Of a stretch of DNA of 64,000 nt, positions 8,392 through 16,545 are shown piece by piece. Numbering within the stretch: position 1 is the first letter of the stretch; the number at the start of each line of letters is the position of its first letter. The notes beneath the pieces are model-generated. The model was not told the origin of the DNA. It ran no database searches and saw only the letters and a program-made list of their open reading frames with translations. Source of the stretch: JAJXWB01 sp964634325 (GTDB lineage Bacteria > Pseudomonadota > Alphaproteobacteria > Rhizobiales > Beijerinckiaceae); contig CAZWJF010000006.1 in NCBI GenBank assembly GCA_964634325.1, forward strand, positions 138,336-202,335, in the 5' to 3' direction. The position numbers and the translations under genes are program-made.

Positions 8392-9612
8392 TCAGTCTTC
8401 TCGTGGCAAGCGTAACGCGCCCGACTGTTGGAGACGATCAATTTCCGTAGTGTCGAACCCGGCCTCGCGGAGAACCGCCTCGGCATGTTCGCCGAGACGC
8501 GGAGCGGGCGCATAGATCGAAGGCGGCGTACGACTCCAGGTCGCCGCCGGGCCGACGAGACGCACTTCGCCTTCGTCTGGATGCTCGATCGCCTGCACGA
8601 GACCGACAGCGGCCAGATGAGGGTCGTCAATCAGCGCGTCGAGATCATGCATCGGGCCTGAGGGAATGTCGGCCTGCTCGAACAAGGCGAGCCAGTCGGC
8701 GGTGGTGCGCGTGACAAGCAGGTCGGCGAGCCATTTGTAGACGAGGTCATAATTTTCCACGCGAGCCGACAGATTGTTGAAACGCGGATCTTGCGCCTCG
8801 CTGAATCCTTCCCCCAGAGCGCGGAAGAACGACGACCAGTGCTTGTCGGTGTAGATGAGCACGCAGACATGGCCGTCGCGCGTGCGATACGGGCGGCGGT
8901 GCGGCGTCAGCAGGCGCGAATAGCCTGGCGGCCCCAGCGGCGGCTCGAAACTGCGGCCGGACATGTGATCGCCCAGTACGAATTGCGCCATTGTCTCGAA
9001 CATCGGGATTTCGATCGACTGACCCTCTCCGGTGCGGTCGCGGTACAGCAGGGCGGCGAGGATCGCGTGCACAGCGTTGAGTCCGACAATGCGATCGGCC
9101 AGCGTCGCCGGCGAATAGCGCGGCTCGCCGGTAATCTGTCCGACGAGCGCGGGCAGGGCGGTCAGTCCTTGAATGAGATCGTCGTAAGCGGGACGGCCGG
9201 CATAGGGGCCGCTCTCGCCGAAACCATGCAGGCTGGCGTAGACGAGTCGCGGATTGCGCGCGAGCAGATCGTCGGCGCCGAGTCGCAGCCGCGCCATGGC
9301 GGCCGGTCGCACATTGTGGACGAATACGTCCGCCGTCGCCGCAAGACGCAGCAGCGCGTCACGCCCGGAGGGAATCTTGAGATCGAGCGCGATCGACCTC
9401 TTGTTGCGGTTGCCCTGCAGGAACATTGCGCCCATGCCCGGAGTCCGCATGGGCGGAATGGCGCGCACGATATCGCCGTCCGGGCTTTCGACCTTGACGA
9501 CGTCTGCGCCGTAGTCCGCAAGAATCATCGTCGCGTAAGGGCCCATCATGACGCTCGTCAGGTCGATGACCTTGACGCCGTTCAGCGGCCCCTTGCGCTC
9601 CGCCTCATTCAT
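8392..9612 (-). CDS. CaiB/BaiF family CoA-transferase
   Basis: A 406-residue family III CoA-transferase, distinct from the one at 6368. Typical segments are GVKVIDLTSVMMGPYATMILADYGADVVKVE and the Asp-bearing RPAYDDLIQG, with the C-terminal APRLGEHAEAVL. It is the last gene of a minus-strand group that begins with the TRAP transporter, lying 16 bp downstream of the DctP gene. A role in CoA activation of the acid imported by that TRAP system is a reasonable inference. The substrate is unknown. Confidence 0.88.
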   Translation of the reverse strand: MNEAERKGPLNGVKVIDLTSVMMGPYATMILADYGADVVKVESPDGDIVRAIPPMRTPGMGAMFLQGNRNKRSIALDLKIPSGRDALLRLAATADVFVHNVRPAAMARLRLGADDLLARNPRLVYASLHGFGESGPYAGRPAYDDLIQGLTALPALVGQITGEPRYSPATLADRIVGLNAVHAILAALLYRDRTGEGQSIEIPMFETMAQFVLGDHMSGRSFEPPLGPPGYSRLLTPHRRPYRTRDGHVCVLIYTDKHWSSFFRALGEGFSEAQDPRFNNLSARVENYDLVYKWLADLLVTRTTADWLALFEQADIPSGPMHDLDALIDDPHLAAVGLVQAIEHPDEGEVRLVGPAATWSRTPPSIYAPAPRLGEHAEAVLREAGFDTTEIDRLQQSGALRLPRED

Positions 9613-9628
9613 GTCCGGGCCGGCGAAT

Positions 9629-10651
9629 TCATTGCAATGCAGCCTTGAACGCCTTGAGCGTCTCGCTCGCCGGCTTGCCGCGTTTGTCTGTCTCCTTCGC
9701 CCATTCGGCCGCGACGCCGGCGAAGACGTCGGAGAAATGCTTGAGGTCGGCGTCGGCGAAAGAAATGACCTTCATTCCCTGGCTTTGAATTTTCGCGGCC
9801 GCTGATTTTTCGCCATCCTCGAAGCGTTTGCAGCCCTCGCGCGTCGTCTGTTCGCCTGCTTCGATCATCGCCTTGCGAACGTTCTCGGGCAGCGTCTTCC
9901 ACTTCGCCTCGCCGATGCCATAGACAAATACGGCCGTCCCGAAGTTCATGCCAGATGTGCCTGATTTCAGAATCTTGCCGAGATCGTACGACACCGTGCT
10001 CTGATAGGAGAGAACGATGCCGTCGATGGTGCCGCGCGTCAACGATTCGTAGATTTCCGGCGCCGCCATCCGCACAGGCACGGTCTTGATCGCACGCATC
10101 GTAAGATCCATCGCGCCGCCGGCCGTTCGAATCTTGAGGCCCGCGAGGTCGGCGGCGGCATTGATCGCACGTGGATTGCCGAGCAGCATCTGATAGGCGG
10201 GCAAGGCGATCGTCACCAGCGGCCGCAGACCGTTCGGCAGAAATTCCCTCGTCTCGAGGATTCCACCGCCGTGGGAGAGTTTGTAGTAGGCGAGAGACCC
10301 TTGGCATTGCGACTCGAAGGCGCCCGGCAATTCGGCGACCGCGGTCAGCGGATATTTGTCGGAGGAATAGGAGGGCACGATATAGGCGACATCGGCGACT
10401 CCGGCGACCGTCAACTGCGCCATGTCTTTGGCCTTGCCGAGCTGCTCGGCGGGAAAGTGCTGGAACACAACCTGGCCGTTCGTCAGCTTGGTGACGAGTT
10501 CTGAGAAAGGCTTCCCGGCGAGCTCATGGATGACGTGCCCGTTTGGCAGCGTGTCGGCGAGCCGCAATGTAATCTTGTCTTGCGCGTCGGCGAGCGAAGC
10601 CGCGATCGAAAAGCACCCGGCGAGTACGACAAGACTTGCGCGCGATCTCAT
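9629..10651 (-). CDS. TRAP transporter substrate-binding protein DctP, copy 1
   Basis: A 340-residue periplasmic DctP-type protein with a signal peptide ending near SLADA. The mature start KITLRLADTLPNGHVIHE and the central GLKIRTAGGAMDLTMRAI and APEIYESLTRGTIDG segments are typical TRAP P-protein features. AGGGAG lies just upstream of the chosen ATG; the frame stays open much further upstream but overlaps the permease gene there. It closely resembles the DctP at 12552-13595, for example in the LGKAKDM and YESLTRGTIDG regions. It likely binds a carboxylate and delivers it to the DctQM pair next door. Confidence 0.9.
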   Translation of the reverse strand: MRSRASLVVLAGCFSIAASLADAQDKITLRLADTLPNGHVIHELAGKPFSELVTKLTNGQVVFQHFPAEQLGKAKDMAQLTVAGVADVAYIVPSYSSDKYPLTAVAELPGAFESQCQGSLAYYKLSHGGGILETREFLPNGLRPLVTIALPAYQMLLGNPRAINAAADLAGLKIRTAGGAMDLTMRAIKTVPVRMAAPEIYESLTRGTIDGIVLSYQSTVSYDLGKILKSGTSGMNFGTAVFVYGIGEAKWKTLPENVRKAMIEAGEQTTREGCKRFEDGEKSAAAKIQSQGMKVISFADADLKHFSDVFAGVAAEWAKETDKRGKPASETLKAFKAALQ

Positions 10652-10686
10652 GTGTGTCTCCCTCTTCAGATCCGGCGCATGTGCGC

Positions 10687-11976
10687 TCAATAGCCCATCT
10701 TGGTCGGCAGCCAGAGAATGATTTGCGGCCAGACGACGAGAATGGCGATGGCGATCAGATGCGCGAAGAAATGCGGCATGGTGCCGTGAAAAACTTCCGC
10801 GACCGGGCGTCCGGAATAGCGCGCGACCACATAGCAATTGAGTCCGACCGGGGGCGTGATCATGCCGACCTCCGCCGTCACGATCTTGATGACGCCGAAC
10901 CAAAGCGGATCGTAGCCGAGCGACTTGATCAGCGGCAGGACGATAGGAACAGTCAGCACGAGGATCGCGATCTGATCCATGAAGGAGCCGAGCACGATGT
11001 AACCGAACAGGATCAGCGTCAGGACGATCCAGCGCGACACTTCGAGACTGCCGACCCAGGCGACAAGCGTCTGCGTGACCTGCGCGAGCGTGAAGAAATA
11101 GCCGAAGATATGCGCGCCGAGCAGGATCATGGAGATCATACAGGTGCCATGCGCCGCCCGCAGCAGCGCGTGGCGCAGGTTCGTCATCGACATCTTGCCC
11201 ATCCATATCGACAGGCAGAAGGCGCAAAATGCGCCGAGCGCGGAGGCTTCCGTCGGCGACGCGACGCCGGTGTAGATGACGCCGGTGACCATGCCGAAAA
11301 GGATCAGCATCGGGCCGACGATACGCAACATCCGGAATTTCTCAGCCAGCGTAACGCGGGGTCCTGCTGGCGCTCGCGCTGGATCTTGCCAGGCGAGGAA
11401 CCAGACCGTCGCCATGATTGTGATGGTGACGACAATTCCCGGCAGAACGCCGCCGATCAGCAGCGCGCCGATATTCACTTCCGCGAGCAATCCGTAAATG
11501 ACCAACGCCACCGATGGCGGTATGAGCATCGCGAGCGTGCCGGAAATGGCGACGACGCCGGCCGCCATCTTCGGTTCGTAGCCTTGTTTCAGCATGGCCG
11601 GGAGGCTTGTCGACGACAGCGTGGCGGCCGACGCTGTCGACGTGCCGCAGATCGCGCCGAAGCCTGCGCCGGCCAGCGCTGTCGCCATCCCCAACCCGCC
11701 AGGTATTCGCCCAACCCATGCGGCTGTGGCGCGGAACAGGTCGTCTGCAATGCCGCTCATCAGCACGAATTCGGCCATGAGCAGGAACATCGGAATGGTG
11801 ATGAGCTCGTAGGACGTGACGGACGATAGCGGCGCAGTCTGCAAGATGCCGCTCAGCATGGGCATGCCGCCGGTGAGATAGAGTCCGAGCGAACCCGCGC
11901 CTGCCATGGCGAAGCCGACCGGCGCGCCAATCGCGAGCAATCCGAACAGGATCGCGAGACAGAGGAGGACGATCAT
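10687..11976 (-). CDS. TRAP transporter large permease subunit (DctM)
   Basis: A 429-residue, strongly hydrophobic DctM-type protein with about 12 membrane segments; it couples substrate uptake to an ion gradient. Family features include the N-terminal GAPVGFAMAGAGSLGLYL, the GFGAICGTSTASAATL segment and the PTEASALGAFCAF loop. The start overlaps the DctQ stop by 4 bp, indicating translational coupling. The open frame extends to 12129, but inside dctQ. It is flanked by two DctP genes, so the permease may serve either. Confidence 0.92.
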   Translation of the reverse strand: MIVLLCLAILFGLLAIGAPVGFAMAGAGSLGLYLTGGMPMLSGILQTAPLSSVTSYELITIPMFLLMAEFVLMSGIADDLFRATAAWVGRIPGGLGMATALAGAGFGAICGTSTASAATLSSTSLPAMLKQGYEPKMAAGVVAISGTLAMLIPPSVALVIYGLLAEVNIGALLIGGVLPGIVVTITIMATVWFLAWQDPARAPAGPRVTLAEKFRMLRIVGPMLILFGMVTGVIYTGVASPTEASALGAFCAFCLSIWMGKMSMTNLRHALLRAAHGTCMISMILLGAHIFGYFFTLAQVTQTLVAWVGSLEVSRWIVLTLILFGYIVLGSFMDQIAILVLTVPIVLPLIKSLGYDPLWFGVIKIVTAEVGMITPPVGLNCYVVARYSGRPVAEVFHGTMPHFFAHLIAIAILVVWPQIILWLPTKMGY

Positions 11977-12527
11977 TCGAATGTTCCGCCTTCCGCGCTC
12001 ACATGCGAGGCCGGCAACGGCGTCAGATCGCGACCGGTGACGAGCGAAAGCAAGTGGCCGAAAAAGTGCGCTGTGAGGCGCAGCGCCAGCATGGTCGCGC
12101 CGAACGGCGCAAGCGCGATGGAGGGCCACATCGGCCAGGGAATGGCGCCCGCCATCACATCGCCGGCGCGGTAGCTTTCAACCGCGCGTTGCCAGCCGAG
12201 CCACGCGATAAGCGAAAATACGGCGATGCCGACCGCGCAGGTCACGAGTTCGGCGAGGCGGATTCCCGCACGCGGCAGGCGTTGTTGCAGGATGTCGACA
12301 TTGACGTGCGCGTTGGCCTCATAGGCGTCGGACAGAACGAGAAAGAACACGCCCGCCATCAGATACAGCGCGATCAGATCGTAGGCCCACGAGAAGGGGC
12401 TGTTGAACAGATAGCGCATCACGACGTCCAGGAAGACGACGATCATGATGACGAAGAGAAAGATTGCGCCGATGGTCGAGGTCGCCCTGTCGACGAAACC
12501 GAGCGTCTTGAACAAGCTCTTGAGCAC
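11973..12527 (-). CDS. TRAP transporter small permease subunit (DctQ)
   Basis: A 184-residue protein with four predicted membrane helices, the usual size for DctQ. The RYLFNSPFSWAYDLIALYLM region is characteristic. DctQ bridges the DctP receptor and the DctM channel. Its 3' end overlaps the dctM start by 4 bp, and it begins 24 bp after the upstream DctP stop, so all three lie in one operon. Confidence 0.9.
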   Translation of the reverse strand: MLKSLFKTLGFVDRATSTIGAIFLFVIMIVVFLDVVMRYLFNSPFSWAYDLIALYLMAGVFFLVLSDAYEANAHVNVDILQQRLPRAGIRLAELVTCAVGIAVFSLIAWLGWQRAVESYRAGDVMAGAIPWPMWPSIALAPFGATMLALRLTAHFFGHLLSLVTGRDLTPLPASHVSAEGGTFE

Positions 12528-12551
12528 AGACCCTCCTGTGACGCGACGCTG

Positions 12552-13595
12552 CTATTTTGCAGGCGGCGACGCGATCAATTTCGCAAATTCGTCGAGCGCG
12601 TCCGTGCCGCGCCGCCCTCGCGAGTCGAGCCCGGCCGCCCAAACCTTTGCGACGCCTTTGAGGCGTTCGGCGAAGTTCGCGCGCGCTGCGGGTTGCAGCG
12701 CTTCGAAGGTCACGCCGGCGGCGGCGAGCCGCATCTTCGTTTCCTCGTCCGCTTTCTGGACCTGCTCGCACGCCTTCGGCACAACCTCTTCGGCCGACTC
12801 GATCATCGCCTTCTGCACGTCCGACGGCAGCTTCTTCCACGCGACGTCGCTGATCGAGTAGGCGACGACGAAGCTGCCGAATCCAATTCCGTCGGTGGCG
12901 TATTTCACGAGCTTGTCGGCTCCGTAGGCGACCACGCTTTCAAGCGGAAACAGGAGCCCGTCCATCGTGCCGCGAGATAGCGACTCATATGCATCGGGCG
13001 CGGCCATACGCACCGGAACGGCGCCGATCGCGCGCAAGGTCAGGTCCTGCGCGCCGCCGGTCGAACGCAGCTTCAGGCCGGCCACGTCGCTTGTGTCGCG
13101 GACCGGCGTCTTGATCGTGAAAATGCGATACTGCGGCAAGCTGACTGCAACCAACAGGCGAATGCCGTTCTTTTCGTAGTCCTGCTCGGCGATGACGCCG
13201 CTGCGCGCCGACTTCCAGTAAGCGAGCGCGCCCTGGCAGGAATGGTCGAAGCCGCCCGGCAGCATGGCGACCTCGGAGACCGGCATCTTTTCGGCCGCAT
13301 AGGCCGGCGCGACATAGCCGATGTCGGCGACGCCGGTTTGCGTGAGACGCAGCATGTCGGCGGCTTTGCCGAGTTGCTGTGCGGGATAGTGCTCGAACAC
13401 GACGGCATCGTTGACGCGCTTGCGAACGCCCTCCATCCAGGGCTCGAGCACGAGCTTGACGAGGAAATGACCCTTCGGGAAAGAATCGGCGACCCGCAAT
13501 CGGATCGAATCCGCAGCCTGTGCTCCGCCGCCCATGACAACAACGGCGACAAGCAGCGAGGCGAACAACGTCGCCCGACGGAATTGCGCCCTCAC
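12552..13595 (-). CDS. TRAP transporter substrate-binding protein DctP, copy 2
   Basis: A 347-residue DctP protein read from a GTG start at 13595, preceded by GGGAGGT four bases upstream. Although the frame continues to 13628, this start gives a normal signal peptide ending GGGAQA. The mature protein begins SIRLRVADSFPKGH and has GLKLRSTGGAQDLTLRAIGAV and YESLSRGTMDG. It aligns along its whole length with the DctP at 9629-10651, so these are paralogues. It heads the minus-strand TRAP operon; the divergent promoter lies in 13596-14102. Confidence 0.9.
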   Translation of the reverse strand: MRAQFRRATLFASLLVAVVVMGGGAQAADSIRLRVADSFPKGHFLVKLVLEPWMEGVRKRVNDAVVFEHYPAQQLGKAADMLRLTQTGVADIGYVAPAYAAEKMPVSEVAMLPGGFDHSCQGALAYWKSARSGVIAEQDYEKNGIRLLVAVSLPQYRIFTIKTPVRDTSDVAGLKLRSTGGAQDLTLRAIGAVPVRMAAPDAYESLSRGTMDGLLFPLESVVAYGADKLVKYATDGIGFGSFVVAYSISDVAWKKLPSDVQKAMIESAEEVVPKACEQVQKADEETKMRLAAAGVTFEALQPAARANFAERLKGVAKVWAAGLDSRGRRGTDALDEFAKLIASPPAK

Positions 13596-14102
13596 TTCGA
13601 CCTCCCGTACGCAGTCTTGTCGCTGCATGGCTCCGTCGCCGGGGACCCGAGAGTCGGGCGACGTTCCGACCGAAAGCGTCGCACGAAGCGATTTCGCACG
13701 TCAATCTGAGCGGACCGCAGATCGGTTCTGAGCGCGACAGCCTGGCGCCGCCTTCTTTGGACGGACAAACATCCTCAAGCGCGCAATGCGCGATCGGTTT
13801 CCCAGGCGCTCGATTTCGGTGCGCCGAGGACAAAGTTGCGCGTGGCAGTCTGCGTCGCAGGTTAGCCGGCGTGTCCAGAGAGCGCGGATACGCGGAACGG
13901 CGCCTTTGGCGGGGTGTACGGCCCTCTCGCGGGGTCGCGACATCCTGTGTTATATCGTCAACAATATAGGAAGAATGCTGACACAAAGCGCAGTCGGAAT
14001 GGCCGCCAAGCCTGCGCGAACCTGTTGTTTTCCGACGGATAATCAGTTGCGAGGCGGTTGGCCCGGCCCTTGCCGTGCAAGTTGCGCAGCCCGGGGGACC
14101 AC
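13596..14102. other. 507-bp divergent intergenic region between the TRAP operon and the molybdenum module
   Basis: I find no credible gene here; the small open frames do not have sensible starts or composition. It should contain the promoter of the minus-strand TRAP operon and that of the plus-strand molybdenum module. The only clear site is the Mo-box-like dyad at 13950-13969, listed separately. Confidence 0.6.
13950..13969. promoter_or_regulatory. Mo-box-like ModE operator upstream of the yqeB-like gene
   Basis: The sequence TTATATC-N7-ATATAG is an imperfect dyad. It resembles known ModE operators (TATAT half-sites separated by about 6-8 bases) and matches the site at 16511-16530 exactly in both half-sites. 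It ends 133 bp before the ATG at 14103, in front of a module that contains a ModE-like regulator. Binding is inferred. Confidence 0.6.
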
Positions 14103-14975
14103 ATGACCGACGCGCAATTCAACGCTTTTTATTCGGCCGATGCGCGACCACTCGCGATTGTTCTCGGTACGAACGAAATCGCCTCGGCGGTCGCGGTTCA
14201 GCTCACCAAAGCAGCCTGTGCGGTGATCATGAGCCATGATCCATTTCCGCCCGTCATCCGGCGCGCCATGTCGTTTCACGACGCCTTGTTCGGCGATCCG
14301 GCTGTCGTCGAAGCGATGTGTGGCGAGCGCGCCGAAAGCTCGATCGAGGTGGCCGGCATACTCTCGCGGCCTCGTCATATCGCCGTGACGCCCTTGCATC
14401 TGACGGATCTGCTGGCAATCCGGTCGCCGTTCGCTCTTATCGACGCACGGATGCAGAAGCACCGCGTCACCCCCGATTATCGCGGTCTTGCGCGGGTGAC
14501 GGTGGGGCTCGGTCCGAATTTCGTGGTCGGCGCCAATTGCGACATCGCGATTGAGACAAAGCCGATCCGCAGCGGCGCGATCGTAGCAGATGGCGCGACC
14601 GCGAGCGCGGACGGGCAGGCGCGCCTGCTTGGCGGCGTGGGACGCGAACGTTTCGCTTATTCGGATCGTGCGGGGTTGTGGCACACGCCAGTCGAGATCG
14701 GCATGCGCGTGTTCAAGGGGTTCGTGCTCGGTCACCTCGACGGCGCGGCGGTTCGGGCGCCGATCGACGGCGTGTTGCGCGGCGTCGTCCGCGATGCGAC
14801 TCGCATCCCGGCGGGCGTCAAACTTCTGGAAGTCGATCCGCGCGGTCGCAAGGCGAAATGGACTGGCGTTGACGAGCGCGGTCGCGGGGTCGCCGAGGCC
14901 GTGGTCGCGGCTGTCCGGATGGCGATGGAGAAGAACTCCGCGATGCGGCCAACACGCGGAGCGCTCGTTCACTGA
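14103..14975 (+). CDS. yqeB: YqeB-like molybdenum hydroxylase accessory protein
   Basis: A 290-residue protein resembling the YqeB / EF2563 family, which is associated with (selenium-dependent) molybdenum hydroxylase maturation. Matching segments are the Rossmann-like N-terminus AIVLGTNEIASAVAVQL, the IRRAMSFHDALF region, IDARMQKHRV, TVGLGPNFVVGANCDIAIET and the C-terminal hydrophobic APIDGVLRG. The exact biochemical role of the family is poorly known. GGGGGA precedes the ATG. It opens a plus-strand group that ends with modD, which supports a molybdenum or Moco role. Confidence 0.7.
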   Translation: MTDAQFNAFYSADARPLAIVLGTNEIASAVAVQLTKAACAVIMSHDPFPPVIRRAMSFHDALFGDPAVVEAMCGERAESSIEVAGILSRPRHIAVTPLHLTDLLAIRSPFALIDARMQKHRVTPDYRGLARVTVGLGPNFVVGANCDIAIETKPIRSGAIVADGATASADGQARLLGGVGRERFAYSDRAGLWHTPVEIGMRVFKGFVLGHLDGAAVRAPIDGVLRGVVRDATRIPAGVKLLEVDPRGRKAKWTGVDERGRGVAEAVVAAVRMAMEKNSAMRPTRGALVH

Positions 14976-14991
14976 ACGTCAGGAGAAGGCG

Positions 14992-15540
14992 ATGTCCGAA
15001 CTTCCTCAGACGCGTCCGATTGTCGCGCTTCAGGGCGCCTCGAGCGCCGAAATTCAAGCGCTGCTGGCCGATTTCGCCGACCGAATGAAAGCAAGGGGTC
15101 TCAGAGTGGCAGGCGTCGTCGAGGTGTCCGACGCCTGCGACGCGACTGCTTGCGGCCGGCTCGCGCTGCGCGACCTTTCAAACGGTCGCGTCATTGCGAT
15201 TTCACAAGACCTCGGCCCGGGGTCGACGGCCTGCAATCTCGATCCGCAAGGCCTCGCCGAAGCTTGCGCCGCCGTAGAGAGATCGATCGCCGGCGGCGCC
15301 GATCTCGTCGTGCTCAGCAAGTTCGGCAAGCAGGAAGCCGTCCGCGGCGGGCTCAGCGACGCGTTTTGCGCCGCTTTTGCAGCCGGCCTGCCGATCGCCA
15401 CCGCGGTCTCTCCGGCCATGCTGAGCGATTGGTTCGCCTTCTCCGGCGCGTATTCCGAAGTGATCGACGTGCGGACACGCTCGCTCGACGCTTGGTGGTT
15501 GGAGCGCACCCAAGCTATGCTGCCGACTGCAGCGGAGTGA
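14992..15540 (+). CDS. DUF2478 domain protein, molybdenum-associated
   Basis: A 182-residue protein with the DUF2478 pattern: an N-terminal PIVALQGASSAEIQALL strand-loop, AGVVEVSD, and a segment LVVLSKFGKQEA similar to P-loop-like NTPase folds, though without a classical Walker A. DUF2478 proteins recur beside molybdate transport and ModE genes, but no activity is established to my knowledge. AGGAGAAGGCG precedes the ATG at 14992; the open frame extends upstream inside the yqeB-like gene. It lies 16 bp after that gene and 11 bp before the ModE-like gene. Confidence 0.7.
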   Translation: MSELPQTRPIVALQGASSAEIQALLADFADRMKARGLRVAGVVEVSDACDATACGRLALRDLSNGRVIAISQDLGPGSTACNLDPQGLAEACAAVERSIAGGADLVVLSKFGKQEAVRGGLSDAFCAAFAAGLPIATAVSPAMLSDWFAFSGAYSEVIDVRTRSLDAWWLERTQAMLPTAAE

Positions 15541-15551
15541 TCGCGTTCTCA

Positions 15552-15977
15552 ATGGCGCCCAAGGTATCGAAAATCGAGGTTGTCGTGCATTTCGCCAATG
15601 GCGGACGGCTGACGCCCGAGGATTTTCTGCTGATCGATGCAATCCGCACGCACAGGTCGATCATTGGCGCCGGGCGCGCCACGGGCATTTCCTACCGCAA
15701 GTGCTGGTTGATGGTCGACGCGCTCAACCGGACCTTCGAGACGCCGGTGTTTGCGACCTATCCCGGACGCAAGGAAACCGGATCGGAGATCACGCCGTTT
15801 GGCGAGCGTCTCGTCGCGCTCTATCGCTCCATCGAACGGCGGTCGCGCAACGGCGCTGCGGCCGCCTTGAAGGAACTCGAAGGCGCCCTCAATCCTGGTT
15901 ATCAACCCCGGGCTGGCGGTGGGACGGGAGAGCAGCCGAAGGCTGCGCCGCGGCGGTTGCGATCACGGCAGTCTTGA
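15552..15977 (+). CDS. ModE-like winged-helix regulator lacking the molybdate-binding domain
   Basis: A 141-residue protein consisting of the LysR/ModE-type N-terminal winged helix: TPEDFLLIDAIRTHRSIIGAGRATGISYRKCWLMVDALNR, followed by the wing TYPGRKETGSEITPFGERLVALY. Full-length ModE is around 260 residues with two C-terminal TOBE/Mop domains; these are absent, and the C-terminus here is a short basic tail. A free-standing Mop is encoded 215 bp downstream. It probably binds the TTATATC-N7-ATATAG sites nearby. How it senses molybdate without its own domain is an open question. Confidence 0.75.
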   Translation: MAPKVSKIEVVVHFANGGRLTPEDFLLIDAIRTHRSIIGAGRATGISYRKCWLMVDALNRTFETPVFATYPGRKETGSEITPFGERLVALYRSIERRSRNGAAAALKELEGALNPGYQPRAGGGTGEQPKAAPRRLRSRQS

Positions 15978-16129
15978 CCATCCCGACGTAAGCAGACCGC
16001 ATGTGAGCCCTGGCCGATCGACGAGGTCCGCCCGAGACAAACGACCTTCGACGGCTCGATTGCCTTGTCAGTGGGCTTGAATGCGCTGCGCTGCCTCAAA
16101 TATCGCCTTGCGGGCGCTTGTGGACGCCC

Positions 16130-16148
16130 ATACAGCTTTAAACTGTAT
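16130..16148. promoter_or_regulatory. inverted repeat upstream of mop
   Basis: ATACAG at 16130-16135 and CTGTAT at 16143-16148 form a perfect 6-7-6 dyad 44 bp before the mop ATG. It differs from the TTATATC-type Mo boxes elsewhere in the module, so the cognate regulator is unclear. Confidence 0.35.
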
Positions 16149-16192
16149 ACGGCGGAATATTTCTGCCGGTGGCGTCCGTGAAGGCAGCAGAC

Positions 16193-16402
16193 ATGAAGAT
16201 ATCCGCGCGCAACGCGATCCCTGGCAAGATCATCGAAATCCACAAAGGCGCCACGACGGCGCATGTCCGCATCGATATTGGCGGCGGCACGGTCGTCACC
16301 GCCTCGATCACGAACGAGTCGGTCGATGAGCTTCGCCTGGCGGTCGGCGAACAGGCGTATGCGGTCATCAAGGCGTCCGACGTCATGGTTGCTGTTCCCT
16401 AA
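16193..16402 (+). CDS. mop: molbindin, single Mop/TOBE domain
   Basis: A 69-residue protein that is one TOBE/Mop domain: MKISARNAIPGKI, KGATTAHVRIDIGGGT, VVTASITNESVDEL and YAVIKASDVMV. Molbindins form hexamers that store or buffer molybdate in the cytoplasm. I chose the ATG at 16193, which gives the standard molbindin length, over an in-frame GTG at 16169. Its location between an HTH-only ModE-like gene and modD makes it a candidate molybdate sensor or partner for that regulator (inference). Confidence 0.92.
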   Translation: MKISARNAIPGKIIEIHKGATTAHVRIDIGGGTVVTASITNESVDELRLAVGEQAYAVIKASDVMVAVP

Positions 16403-16510
16403 GTTATATAGATTGGCGTATGTCTTGCTTGGCTCATCCCGAAGGACGGGGAGCGAAGCGAGAGCGGCTGTCCGAGAGAGGCGCGTCGACCAAGTGTCTT
16501 GCGCCCTGTC

Positions 16511-16530
16511 TTATATCTTGAAAGATATAG
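16511..16530. promoter_or_regulatory. Mo-box-like ModE operator upstream of modD
   Basis: TTATATC-N7-ATATAG, with outer bases extending a near-palindrome (CTTATATCTT, two bases, AAGATATAGC). Both half-sites are identical to those at 13950-13969. It lies 265 bp before modD and 15 bp before a possible 75-codon ORF, so it could overlap a promoter for either. Confidence 0.62.
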
Positions 16531-16545
16531 CGACGAGATCGCGCG

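Noticed and set aside
10636..11829. 397-codon open frame on the plus strand
   Set aside because: Mirror frame of the DctM permease gene; hydrophilic complement of a membrane protein.
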